Shown: one piece after another, positions 45,561 through 55,652 of the stretch
Numbering within the stretch: position 1 is the stretch's first letter
How the letters are laid out: each line of letters starts with the position of its first letter
Made by a program: the position numbers and the translations under genes
Assembly: GCA_031761405.1 (NCBI GenBank)
Contig: JASEVX010000001.1
Location: forward strand, 200,866,356 to 200,930,355
Origin: Serripes groenlandicus
Taxonomy: Eukaryota; Mollusca; Bivalvia; Cardiida; Cardiidae
Direction of reading: 5' to 3'
Length of the DNA: 64,000 bases
Notes under the pieces: model-generated
The model's database searches: none
The model's input: only the letters and a program-made list of their open reading frames with translations
Told to the model about the DNA's origin: nothing

Positions 45561-45706
45561 GTTTCTTGAGAAGTGTCCACTCCTTTGCAGTTTCATTTAC
45601 ACTCCCTGATAAAATTTTCCCAGATATTTGCAGTTAAATATTTGCTACTAATTTACTATCAATTAGGTGATCGATTTAGGGCCATCTTGGCCCTCTTGTT
45701 TTTTAA

Positions 45707-46066
45707 AGCGACTGAAATCCAGATAGCACGGGGGAAAAAAATCGAATTCGCCCTAAATGATATTCCTTATGTTATCCAAGTAAAACCAGGGTAGAAAATG
45801 TATCGTTTTTTATCAATAAAGTGAACTTGAGAGTCGTTTTCAATTGTCCCGATGAAGGGGTTTCCTATTTAAAAATACTTACCTCGTTACTGACAGGGTA
45901 GAATTTGGATGGAAAAAGTATCGAAAAACAAGAAAATCTCACCGATTATAGGGGTATGTAATATGTCAGTTATCATTTTAATGGCCCAAATACAAAAATA
46001 ACTTATTTTCTTAAAATTGGGAATTTTATTTTTTTTCGACAGTTGGGTATCTGGAGTTCAGTCGCT
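45707..46066. mobile_element. TTAA-flanked TIR element, 360 bp, inserted at a Helentron-like 3' end
   Basis: TTAA at 45703-45706 and 46067-46070 flanks inverted termini AGCGACTGAAATCCAGATA and (complement) AGCGACTGAACTCCAGATA, 19 bp with one mismatch. No transposase. Its termini differ from those of the foldback MITE at 2550. Confidence 0.85.
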
Positions 46067-46070
46067 TTAA

Positions 46071-46574
46071 AAACAAATTACGAATTTTTGTTATTGTTCT
46101 CCGAGGGGCATGGAAAATTAAGATACTGCAGAGACTGCATGTGTAGTCTGTCTAGAGTGATCAGGTCTCACAAGAAATAGTCTGCATGTCCGGCATTTGA
46201 TAGACACTTGCTTTTCAATTATCCGCTTCAAATTATAAGACAAAAGCTGATTGAAATCAACAATGAATCGTATACGATAAACACAAATCACAATGTTTTC
46301 AGGTGTCTTCCGTTTACCGAATTTGATAACTAAACAAATCAAATATTTAACGAAATATTTGTATATATCTTATTCATACAAAAAGCATTTACAAGCATTT
46401 CAGATCTTATAATTTATTGCAAACGGCAAGTGATTTTCTTCTGCGTAAGACAGTCACGTAGGCTCTTGGATTAATTAAAAATGCATGCGTGACTTTTGAA
46501 ATCTATACAGCAGATCCAGAGGACTTGAAAACATATTTGCAGAAACATATATTAAAATGAGATTTTAATAATTA
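46071..46574. other. Non-coding interval
   Basis: No repeat ends, exon or RNA gene recognised. Confidence 0.5.
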
Positions 46575-46851
46575 ATTAGTTTTAAATATTGTGGCAAAAG
46601 AGGAAATTGATTATTAAGAGCAAGTTCGTCTTTCACCACAATGTTTTCAGAGGTTGTCTTTGCAGAGGCGTCAGAAAGTGGTTTAAAAAAAAACATGATG
46701 CGAAACAAGAGGCCTTATATGGCTATAGTGAAAACTTTAAATCTCACCTCGGAAAATCTTCTCCTCCGAAAGTGTCTGGCCGATTTTCAAATGATTTTGT
46801 AGAAATGTTACTATGGTGACCCTCTATCAGATTCATCATGGCCCTCTTGTT
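46575..46851. mobile_element. Foldback MITE piece followed by a short Helentron-like 3' end
   Basis: 46575-46685 contains AATATTGTGGCAAAAGAGG, a central hairpin and TGCAGAGGCGTCAGAAAGTG of the foldback family. 46700-46851 holds one core unit (CTTATATGGCTATAGTGAAA, CTGGCCGATTTTCAAAT) ending CATCATGGCCCTCTTGTT. Confidence 0.55.
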
Positions 46852-46950
46852 CTATTAGTTTGACAGTGTGTCTATACATATTTGAATTTTCATTTAACTT
46901 CAGGTTCGACAGTGTGTCTATACAGATTTGAATTTTACTTTACTTCATTT
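46852..46950 (+). repeat. Resumption of the GTCTATACAG tandem array
   Basis: Two units (TTGACAGTGTGTCTATACA and GTTCGACAGTGTGTCTATAC) identical in style to 30143-32212. Runs into the GA-rich tract. Confidence 0.75.
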
Positions 46951-46954
46951 CAAA

Positions 46955-47775
46955 AGAGAGAGAGAGAGATATATACATATAGAGAGATAGATACATATAG
47001 ATAGACACATAGACAGAGACAAACAGAGAGATAGAGAGAGTGAGAGAGACACACACATACACACAAAGAGACAGACAGAGAAAAACAGAGATACAGATAG
47101 AATGAGACAGACAGGCATCAAGACAGCGAATGAGACGGACAGACATATATATATATATATATATATATATACATGTGACAATGATGTGTATAGAGAGAGA
47201 CAGACATACAGAGACATAGAGACAAAGCAAGAGAGGGACAGAGATAGAGACAGAGAGACATAGAGAGGGAAAGAGAGAAAGACACACACACACATACACA
47301 CACAGATACAGAGAGAGAGAGGGGGGAGAGACAGAGAATGAGACAGACAGGCATCAAGACAGTTAATGATATTGACAGAGACATATATATAGAGAGAGAG
47401 AGACAAAGCAAGAGAGGGAAAGAGAGAAAGACCAAGAGGCACATAGCGAGACATAGATACAGAGACAGAGACAGACAGATATACATACAGGCAGGCAGAG
47501 ATAGAGAGACACACACAGGGCGACATACAGACATACAGACAGACGGATAGAGAGACCAACAGAGAGAGAGAGAGACAGGAAGAGAGAGAAAGACAGACAG
47601 CGACAGAGACACAGACCAATAGAGATATATAGAGAGACAGACAGACAGACAGAGCAAGAGAGAGAGAGAGACAGAGCTATAGGCAGAAAGACAGGAAAAG
47701 AGACTGACAGAGAGAAACACACAGAGAGACAGAAACAGACATAAAGAGAGACACAGACAAACAGACTGACTGAGT
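46955..47775 (+). repeat. Purine-rich GAGA/GACA simple-repeat tract with an internal (TA)n
   Basis: About 820 bp of almost pure A/G with C in GACA and ACAC runs, plus a TA dinucleotide run at about 47145-47171. The minus strand gives long open frames (up to about 230 codons) of Ser/Leu/Cys/Val only, caused by composition, not coding. Confidence 0.95.
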
Positions 47776-48527
47776 ATGAAAATCATTCTGCAAGACGGTT
47801 TACGGCAGTTCATATCTGTATAGACAATGCCGACAAATACTTACTACCTGCTTTGAAAATATGTAGCAAATTCAATTTTCAGGTAGCATTAGTTAGCATG
47901 ATAAACAAAAACATAAGCAAAGTTTAATCTTTATTTATCTAATGTCTAATTATGCTGTTTATGAGATATAGATGATTTCAGGTATGTCACAGAAAACTAA
48001 CAGTCTCTCATTTCCTAACAGTGAAGACCCTGAACATACTGCATAATTACCTACTGATCAGGATCTTCATTATTATGAAATAAGAGAATTGTTTTTTTCT
48101 TGTGACATACCGGAAATCATCTAATAAACAATATATTAGTTCAGCACTAGATAAACATTTACTTGACCACCTCGATGTTGTTGTGGTAGAGCGTCCAACA
48201 TGTGCATCCACTTAAATGGTTCATACATTTCTCCTTGTCTGGTGTAGTATTATGTGAAAACAAATCGCTTTGACAAACAGTTTGTTTGAAAATATTGATA
48301 AAAGAGTGTATAATTTAACTTGATTATGCACAGATAGGATTAGAAACAGAAACATCAAGCGAAAAAGGAACTTCTTCTCATTTCGAACCCTTGTCTAAAT
48401 GGACCAGTAGCACTAGTAACTTACCAAGGAAATGTGTATAAGTGAAAAATTGTTGAAACTGAAAAAATACCCAAGAAATAATGCTATTATTTGAAAAGTA
48501 GAATTGTATGTCTAATGTTAATTACAG
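47776..48527. other. End of intron 1, no element recognised
   Basis: AT-rich DNA leading to the acceptor TTAATTACAG at 48518-48527. Confidence 0.5.
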
Positions 48528-48682
48528 ATGTTAGAAATGGCAAACAAGTGATGTTTCAAGACAAGGTAAATGTCAGAAAGGGCCACCAGGAATTTACTGG
48601 GATACCTTTTATAATTCTTGGACAAAAGGTCCTTGAATGCCAATATGGAAAAAGCAGAAAGATGAAAGACAAGATGAAACAG
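48528..48682 (+). CDS. CARF-like exon 2 (PF..G.KVLECQYG block)
   Basis: Acceptor ...AATTACAG|AT and donor AAACAG|GTATTT frame an open 155-bp exon. Completed by the G of exon 1, it encodes DVRNGKQVMFQDK, then GIPFIILGQKVLECQYGKSR and a basic tail. The P-F-x(3)-G-x-K-V-x-E-C-Q-Y-G pattern is the best-conserved N-terminal part of the ALS2CR8 domain family in my knowledge. It starts in phase 1 and ends in phase 0 and carries no lesion. The next expected block (a cysteine-containing segment) was not found before 50341. Confidence 0.65.
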
Positions 48683-48874
48683 GTATTTTCATTTTTTAGC
48701 CCAACCAAGCATTAAGTTGTCTATAGAAGCTTAAGAGCTTATGCTCATTAAGAGCTATTGTTCTCTATAATTGCTCAGAATTATTGTCTTGATAACATCT
48801 GAACTATGTTCTAATATGAGTCAGTCAGTTTGTTTTTTCTTTTATTTCACCATCATCCTGGCCTCATCAAATCT

Positions 48875-48954
48875 GTCCTTGTAGTTTAAATTGGAAAAAT
48901 CCCTGACCCAGAATTTTACTGTCAGGAGTTCTGAGTTCAAATCTCAGCAAGGAC
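48875..48954 (+). tRNA. tRNA-like sequence with enlarged anticodon arm (pseudo-tRNA or SINE head)
   Basis: GTCCTTG (48875-48881) and CAAGGAC (48948-48954) make a perfect 7-bp acceptor stem. CTGAG-TTCAAAT-CTCAG makes a perfect T arm with B box. A D-arm-like GTTT..AAAT follows TA. The anticodon arm is CCTGAC..GTCAGG with 13 bases between, instead of 5 pairs and a 7-base loop. Gene or pseudogene cannot be decided; no Pol III terminator run lies directly downstream. Confidence 0.45.
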
Positions 48955-49162
48955 AAAAGAAAATGGTGGGTGTATGGCTTAAGCTAAATAAACCAAAACT
49001 TACTGGCTATTAACGGGTTATACATAATCTAGTAGTCGATCAAAGTAAAGTTTTATTTAAACTAAATTGGAATTGAGCTAACCTGTTTTGGCAAAGACAC
49101 TGCATTAGTAACATGCTTAACAGGGGAAGTTTGTATTGTATTCTTGTAAATAACAATGTCAT

Positions 49163-49309
49163 ATGCAAATGTTAACCAAGTCCATACAGGCCCTTTTGGG
49201 CTTTTAAATTTGTAACTTTGTTTATATACGATGTATGCCGATAGTGAACATAATACCAAAGACTTACACTATCAGATAAAACCATACACTATTATTTATT
49301 GCGAGATAT
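49163..49309 (+). repeat. Left arm of a 147-bp inverted repeat
   Basis: Reverse complement of 51607-51753 with only two mismatches seen over 147 positions. It lies in the intron before exon 3. Confidence 0.9.
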
Positions 49310-49738
49310 TTTGTCCGGTCAAAAACTAGGTCACTAGGTCAAATTTATGAAAAATCTTGTAAACACTCTGGAAGCTACATTTTTTGCTTGAGCATGTTGA
49401 AACTTTGTCTTAGTGATTTCTAGGCCAAGATCGAATATAGGTCGGGTTTGGTCAAAAACTAGGTTACTAGGCTTAACTTAAGGAAAATCTTGTTAACACT
49501 AAAAGCTGCATTTTAAACTTGAGCATGTTGAAACTTTGTTAGAAATTTTGTCTTGATGATATCTAGGCAAAGTTCAATTATGGGTCATTTTGAATCTTTG
49601 TCAGAATATTTGCCTTGAAGATATCTAGGCCAAATGTCAGAAAGTTTGTCTTGATGATATTGCCATTGGCGCTGAAAGAGTTAAGTCTTAAAAAGCCCAT
49701 TCTAAGGTGAGTGATCCAGGGCCTCATGGCCCTCTTGT
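49310..49738 (+). mobile_element. Helentron-like element, 3' part
   Basis: Core units of about 160 bp (GGTCAAAAACTAGGT, AAATCTTGT(A/T)AACACT, TTGAGCATGTTGAAACTTTG) end in AAGGTGAGTGATCCAGGGCC, a CATGGCCC hairpin side and TCTTGTT. The 5' terminus is not recognised. Confidence 0.6.
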
Positions 49739-50340
49739 TTAACTTATTATATACTTGCACAAATTCCCCCCAATATACAGATTTTCCTGTGAATACAACA
49801 CATATGATTAAAATCCAATATTTGACTATGTTTAGAAATATGGCACCATCAAAAACTGGACAGACTTCTTTTTATGTGAATATGCTAGTCTGATTTCAGC
49901 ATAATTCTTTTAAGAAATTTTCCTTATAAATATGACCCAATACGAATATTGCACAAAGTTGTATGGATTATTTGAAAAAATGCTAGCCACGGTGTGTGGA
50001 TAGGTACCCTAGTTATATTTCTAAAAAAAATTATATCTGCATATTCATTAAAATGCTTTATTACAGCAAATAACAAGTGTCCTATCTTATTATCCTGTTT
50101 TGCTTATAAGATCTAACAGTAATCTTTGCAGTACTTTGGGAAGTGTCCCAACATATAACAGCTATTTTCTTGTTTGTACGTTATCTGCCTGTGACACAGG
50201 AATACACTAAGGATCACTTTTCCCTTGGCTGTTTGTCCATCATGCTTTAATGATGGTTACAGTTAAAAGTTATAAGCAGGCAACACAAGTGTGATCTCAG
50301 GTTTTCATTATTATTTGTAGGATTATTTTTTATCCCACAG
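49739..50340. other. Intron sequence before exon 3
   Basis: No element recognised. I searched it and 48683-49162 for a phase-0 exon with a KxxCPA-like block. A weak AACAAGTGTCCTATC stretch at about 50076 does not fit the phase. Confidence 0.4.
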
Positions 50341-50490
50341 GTTGAAGGTACCATGAGCAGAGATGATCTAAGGAAAGTCTCTCTTCAGATTATGTATTGC
50401 ATTTCAACAGGGCAGCAACTGTCCACTAGTGTGGAATACATTTTGTGTTTACCTAATTTAAATAACCACAAATGACATCCTGTTGATGAG
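50341..50490 (+). pseudogene. CARF-like exon 3 with in-frame TGA
   Basis: Acceptor TATCCCACAG|GTT and donor GATGAG|GTAAAT, phase 0 on both sides. The frame reads ...STGQQLSTSVEYILCLPNL and NNHK, then TGA at 50473-50475, then HPVDE. Sequence on both sides of the stop matches the family's LP..xxHxxHP block, so the stop replaces a residue within a conserved motif. A single base change from GGA or TCA would explain it. It lies between the two arms of the 147-bp inverted repeat. Confidence 0.6.
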
Positions 50491-50959
50491 GTAAATTGTT
50501 TAGTCTTCATATTTTACTCTTTGTATGCACTTAAATAAATTTGTTTGTTATTAATATTATTCTTTTCTGTAATATAAAGCTGTACTACCAGCACAAATCA
50601 AGTCAAAGTCAATAAGTAGCATAAACATAAAATATATTTTTTTCTATGGAATGTCCTTGAATAAATGGGTAAAGTGATAGTAACTTCTAAAAAAGAATTT
50701 AAAATATAGAACTACACTATCTCTTTGTGCTTTGTGCTTGTATGTATTAAAGATTTGGGTCTGGCCTAAATCCGTGTTACAAAAAATTGCCATGACAAAT
50801 GTCACATTTTTGCAAATATTTCATCAGTGGACAGTAGTTTTATGGGAAGATACTAAACACACTTAAATGTGTCTGTATTTTAAATTTTATCTCCTGGCAG
50901 AGGGATAATGTTTTGTATAATGTCCAAATTTATATCAAGCATTTTGTTATTGCCTTTTT
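50491..50959. other. Intron sequence after exon 3
   Basis: AT-rich, no repeat terminus recognised. Confidence 0.5.
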
Positions 50960-51875
50960 AGCTCGCCTTGAAGAAATAGGGGAGCTTATGTAGTCACCTT
51001 GGCGTTGGCGTTGCCAACTTGGTCAAACCTTTGTGTGCAAGGCCCTTTCTCAGACACTGTGTATGCTGTTGCTTTGAAACTTCATACACTTACTCAGGGT
51101 CAGTAGGTAACCTTGTATGTCAAGTCCCATATCTCTGGAATGAATATTTACTGAATTGTGCCCGTTTTTGGACTTAGAATTTTGGTCAAGCCTTTGCGTG
51201 CAAGGCCTTTTTTCAGACACTGTATATGCTGTTCCTATGAAACTTCACACACTTATTCAGGGTCATTAAATGACCTTGTATGTCAAGTCCCATAACTCTG
51301 GAATGGATTTTGACTGAATTGTGCCTCTTTTTGGACTTAGAATTTTGGTCAAACCTGTGCGTGCAAGGCCTTTTCTCAGACACTGTGTATGCTGTTGCTT
51401 AGATGACCTTGTATGTCAAGTCCCATAACTCTGGAATGGATTTTGACTGAATTGTGCCCCTTTTTGGTCAAACCTTTGTTTTCAAGACCGGGAATTTTGG
51501 GTTATAGTTAGGCATTCAAGTAGTATAGTTAGGCTTAAGTAGCCACCCAGGCATTGGCGTCAGCGTTGCCAGGTTAAGATTTGCATGCAAGTATTGAAAA
51601 TTTGTGATATCTCGCAATAAATAATAGTGTGTGGTTTTATCTGATAATGTAAGTCTTTGGTATTATGTTCACTATCGGCATACATCGTATATAAACAAAG
51701 TTACAAATTTAAAAGCCCAAAAGGGCCTGTATGGACTTGGTTAACATTTGCATGCAAGTATTGAAAAGGTGTATTGTCTTGCAATAGGTGATACTGTGTG
51801 TCTTTACCTAATGCTATAACTGTTCTGAAGTAGGCCCTGATAGGCGAGCTATATTGTCCTCCAACAACTCTTGTT
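50960..51875 (+). mobile_element. Helentron-like element, AGCTCGCC type
   Basis: 5' AGCTCGCCTTGAAGAAATAG; 3' subterminal TAGGCGAGCTATATTGTCCT, a small TTGT/ACAA hairpin and CTCTTGTT at 51875. The core has about four units of about 170 bp (CGTGCAAGGCC, ACTGTGTATGCTGTTG, GACCTTGTATGTCAAGTCCC). The right arm of the inverted repeat (51607-51753) lies within it. Confidence 0.75.
51607..51753 (-). repeat. Right arm of the 147-bp inverted repeat
   Basis: Begins ATATCTCGCAATAAATAATA and ends GTTAACATTTGCAT; complementary to 49163-49309. Confidence 0.9.
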
Positions 51876-52471
51876 ATAATTAAGAACAGCAGATACGTTT
51901 TGGCATCAACCTGCAATACTCTTTAAGTGATTGATTGATTTATTGTCTTTTATTGAATTATTTTAATTTATATTTAATATCCTTATAGTCATAAGAGGCA
52001 TATCACAATAAAATATTCAGATGTTACAAAATGAATGGTAATTCTGATAAAATTGCTTATTGGACATTATCAAGTGACCTATCCGGACAAGTCCCAAAAC
52101 TCTATATCAGATTTTGACACAATTATGCCCCTTTTTAGACTTGGACATTTTGGTTAAAGTTTTATATTCAAGATACTATCATGGGCATATCTCTATAACC
52201 ACTAATGATATTGACTTGAAACTTCATTCATGTCTTCAGTGGTTTCAGACAGTCAAGTTAGATAACTCTTGTATGAATTAAATACAACTTATGGCCCTTG
52301 TTTGACTTTGACAATTTGGTTAAAGTTTGGCATACAACGTACTATCATGAACACATCTCATTAACCACTGTTTACTATAGAATCAAATGGCAAATAGTCG
52401 AGCATGCTGCCTTATGGACAAAAGTTAATTTTCAAATGACATGGTTCATATTTCAATTTATACATTTTTAG
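51876..52471. other. Intron with diverged Helentron-like core units
   Basis: CAAGT(C/T)AGATAACTCTT and TTGACTTTGACAATTTGG at 52250-52330 resemble core units at 59840-59930. No ends are clear. A polypyrimidine-poor acceptor ATTTTTAG precedes exon 4. Confidence 0.4.
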
Positions 52472-52714
52472 ATTTCACAGCCACAACCTATCGATACAAA
52501 TTTAGGTAAAAGAATTAAGGAGCTGAGTGAGCAGGGTGTTAGGACTGTTTCCGATATGAAGCTTCATATTAATAGTTTTATTAGGGAAACTATCAGTCCT
52601 CTACCCAACCCCACAAACAGACGTTTTTACCCAGTTGATAAGACAATATCCAATCATATGTATGTTGCAAAAGGTGTTAAACAGCAGCATCAGCAGAGGA
52701 ATTTAAACGACTGG
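52472..52714 (+). CDS. CARF-like exon 4 (KELSEQGV..RRFYPVD block)
   Basis: An open 243-bp exon from ATTTTTAG|ATT to GACTGG|GTAATG, phase 0 at both ends, 81 codons. Visible: QPIDTNLGKRIKELSEQGVR, TVSDMKLHINSFI, PLPNPTNRRFYPVDKTISNH and HQQRNLNDW. The pattern KI.ELV..G...V..M...L, then RRF(Y/F)P....I.NH.Y, then QENL..W is the most diagnostic part of ALS2CR8/CARF-like proteins and the main reason for the family call. An acceptor 9 bp later (52481) would also keep the frame. No lesion. Confidence 0.7.
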
Positions 52715-52817
52715 GTAATGATAATTATAATCCTTTGCCTTTATATCTGAGATATGTAGAGTACAAGAAACATGACTTGCTTCAAAAATGTATTTTTTGA
52801 AAAACTACAGCATTCAA

Positions 52818-52915
52818 GATACCGTATATGTTCGGTTATAAGTCGCACTTTTTTACCTTCAAAATCGAAAGTGAAGTGGGGGGAGCGACTTATAAGGGGG
52901 TCAAGCAAAATTTCA
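52818..52915. mobile_element. Short inverted-repeat element (TTATAAGTCGC)
   Basis: TTATAAGTCGC near the left and GCGACTTATAA near the right are a perfect 11-bp inverted repeat around about 60 bp. The outer left sequence ACCGTATATGTTCGG has no right counterpart here, so the copy is probably truncated. Confidence 0.5.
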
Positions 52916-52929
52916 GAAAAAAATACCCT

Positions 52930-53487
52930 CCAATTCACCGATCGTCAAAAGCTGTGCTGTTCCGTAGATATTTTAACAAATGTGAGAGAATATGATGTAA
53001 CACTGTTTGTATATGTATTTTCATGTTATGATGATTTCTTTCAATGAGAAAATGTAACTTAGACATCATTTTAACAAAGTGCTCAATGTAAGTTATTGTG
53101 ATCCCCCTTTGTCCACTGTGGATCGTCTTGTGTGTCAACATCTTCTCCTCTGTAACTACTGGGTCAATTGGGATGAAAAATTAGATAGAGCATCCTATCA
53201 TATCTTCAAATAATTTCTTTTAAAATATTTTTGATCTAGTCTGAAGTCTCGGATGCAGCTGAAAACAACACATTAATTAATACTCCCCTCATATGACCAA
53301 TTTCACAACACAAAACATTGTCTCCTTTAAAAGTATCAGACTGATGTTCAATAAATTTAGTAGATATGTTCTTTGGATGACCCTTTACCCGGTTCTCTTA
53401 AGCCATGTTCATTTTACCAAAGACATGGCCATGAGTGGCTAGGGCTTGCTTTAGACAACTCTATCCTGCAAATTATGGTCTCTTTTT
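52930..53487 (+). repeat. Diverged Helentron-like core
   Basis: TGTAAGTTATTGTGATCCCC, AACATCTTCTCCTCTGTAAC, GGGTCAATTGGGATGAAA and AGCCATGTTCATTTTACC echo the 33-38 kb units at low similarity. Confidence 0.5.
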
Positions 53488-53698
53488 AGCTCGACTTTTC
53501 AAAGAAAAGGCTAGCTATACTACTCGCGTCGGCGTTGGTGTCACACCTTGGTTAAGGTTTTTGTACCAATTCCCTTTTCTGTCAAAACCATTACAGATAT
53601 TACTTTGAAACTTACAACACTTATTCTCTATCAACAGACAAGAGTACATAACTCTGTCGTGGTTTTTGTAAGAATTATGGCCCTTTTTATGCCCCCAG

Positions 53699-55013
53699 AA
53701 TCATAGATTCGGTGGGCATATAGTTTTTGGCCTGTCTGTCTGCACGTCTGTCTGTCTGTCTGCACAAAAAAAACTTTAACCTTGACCACTACTTTTGAAC
53801 CATAACAGGTACGGCTACCATATTTCACATGTGTATTCCTTGTGACATGACCTTTCTGTCAGTACCAAAATCTTTGACCTTGCGACCTTGACCTTTGACC
53901 TAGATGTTGCCATTCTCGAAAAAAACTTTAACCTTGGCCATTTCTTTTTAACCATAACAGGTACTGCTACCATATTTCACATGTGTATTCCTTGTGACAT
54001 GACCTTTCTGTCAGTACCAACATTTTTGACCTTGCGACCTTGACCTTTGACCTACATGTTGCCATTCTCGAAAAAAACTTTAACCTTGGCCATTACTTTT
54101 GAACCATAACAGGTACGGCTACCATATTTCACATGTGTATTCCTTGTGACATGACCTTTCTGTCAGTACCAACATTTTTGACCTTGCGACCTTGACCTTT
54201 GACCTAGATGTTGCCATTCTCGAAAAAAAACTTTAACCTTGGCTATTACTTTTGAACCATAACAGGTACGGCTACCATATTTCACATTTGTATTCCTTGT
54301 GACATGACCTTTCTGTCAGTAACAACATTTTTGACCTTGCGACCTTGACCTTTGACCTAAATGTTGCCATTCTCAAAAAAAAAATTAACCTTCACCACTA
54401 CTTTTGAACCATAACAGGTAAGGCTACCATATTTCACATGTGTATACCTTGTGACATGACCTTTCTGTCAGTACCAAACTTTTTCACCTTGCGACCTTGA
54501 CCTTTGACCTAGATGTTGCCATTCTCGATAAAAAAATTAACCTTGACGACTACTTTGAACCATAACAGGTACGGCTACCATATTTCACATGTGTATACCT
54601 TGTGACATGACCTTTCTGTCAGTACCAAAATTTTCACCTTGCGACCTTGACCGTTGACCTAGATGTTGCCATTCTCGAAAAAAACCTTTAACCTTGACCA
54701 CTACTTTTGAACCATTACAGGTACGGCTACCATATTTCACATGTGTATATCTTGTGACATGACCTTTCTGTCAGTACCAAAAATGTTCACATTGCGGCCT
54801 TGACCTTTGACCTAGATGTTGCCATACTCGAAAAAAACCTTGACCTTGACCACTTCTTTTGAACCATAACAGGTACGGCTACCATATTTCACATGTGTAT
54901 TCCTTGTGACATGACCTTTCTGTCAGTACCAACATTTTTGACCTGGCGACCTTGACCTGGCGACCTAGATGTTGCCATTCGGGGTCATCAGTGTTTCACA
55001 AACACATCTTGTT
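53699..55013 (+). mobile_element. Helentron-like element, ATGCCCCC type, DR1-bearing array 1
   Basis: 5' ATGCCCCCAGAATCATAG with a TGCCCCC../..GGGGGCA-like hairpin; 3' GGGGTCATCAGTGTTTCACA, hairpin GTGTTT-CAC-AAACAC and TCTTGTT. Flanks ATTATGGCCCTTTTT and TTACTTAGAATTTTGG rejoin to the host core unit (compare 58687-58735). Eight units of about 153 bp, six with an intact TGACCTTTGACCT. Confidence 0.8.
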
Positions 55014-55341
55014 TTACTTAGAATTTTGGTTAATTTTTTTGTACCAATTTACTTTTTTTCAAAACCACTTCAGATATTGCTTTGAAACTTACAACACATA
55101 TTCACCATCAATACTTCTATCAACAGACAAGAGTATATAACTGTGTCAAGATTATTGTAAAAATTATGGCCCTTTTTCAACTTAGAATTTTGGTTAAGTT
55201 TTTTGTACCAGTTTACTTTTTTTCAAAACCATTACAGATATTGCTTTGAAACTTACAACACTTATTCACCATCAATACTTCTATCAACAGACAAGAGTAC
55301 ATAAATGTGTCAAGATTTTTGTAAGAATTATTGCCCTTTTT

Positions 55342-55652
55342 AGCTCGACTTTTGAAAAAAACGAGAGCTATTGTCATGACCCTGGCGTCGTCGTCAGCGG
55401 CGGCGTGGTCGTCCGGTTAAGGTTTTTTGTTCAGCTCAGCTTTTTTTCTGTTTTCTAACAAACTACTACTGTTAAAGTCACTAAACTTCATAAACATAAT
55501 CATAATATGTTAAATAATAAAAGTATATAGCTGGAAATCTTTATTTGTTTCACTTAAAACTTTAAAACGTAAGGTTAAGGTTTTTTGTTTAGCTCAGGTT
55601 TCTGACAATTTTTTACTCATGATTTTTCATATCTTAAAAACTTTTCTTTTTT
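55342..55652 (+). mobile_element. 5' end of a second AGCTCGAC-type element
   Basis: AGCTCGACTTTTGAAAAAAA, then GAGAGCTATTGTCATGACCC and GGCGTCGTCGTCAGCGG. Interrupted at 55653; a closely similar 5' end is at 57383. Confidence 0.6.

Larger units (their letters stand above)
36259..45700 (+). mobile_element. Large Helentron-like element, AGATCAC type, whose core is the 477-bp array
   Basis: The 5' end AGATCACCTGAGCCGAAGGC has a GAGCC/GGCTC hairpin. The 3' end has the complementary AGGTGATCGAT, hairpin GGGCCATCTTGGCCC and TCTTGTT at 45700. Core monomers carry GTTGCTGCGGCATCAGAAAG and GATTGGTTACACAATCATAG. Two other elements (36669-37926, 38097-39316) are inserted near its left side. Removing the inserts leaves about 7 kb, mostly tandem monomers. 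Confidence 0.75.
32213..46851 (+). mobile_element. Cluster of serial and nested Helentron-like (HINE) elements, 14.6 kb
   Basis: The cluster sits inside one unit of the GTCTATACAG array. The left flank TTTGAATTAGTTTTT and right flank CTATTAGTTTGACAGTG join into a normal unit. Within it, 5' termini (AGCTCC.., AGCTCAC.., AGGTCAC.., AGATCAC..) and 3' termini (hairpin plus CTCTTGTT) can be paired by their complementary subterminal repeats, giving the separate elements listed below. No Rep/helicase frame is present, so all are non-autonomous. Confidence 0.7.

Noticed and set aside
46940..47813. Overlapping minus-strand open frames of 119 to 231 codons
   Set aside because: They translate a GA/GACA simple repeat into Ser, Leu, Cys and Val runs; all three frames are open because the strand lacks stop-forming composition.
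50060..50130. Candidate missing exon between exons 2 and 3 (AACAAGTGTCCTATC stretch)
   Set aside because: The matching frame does not fit phase 0 at either neighbour and no donor follows in a suitable place.
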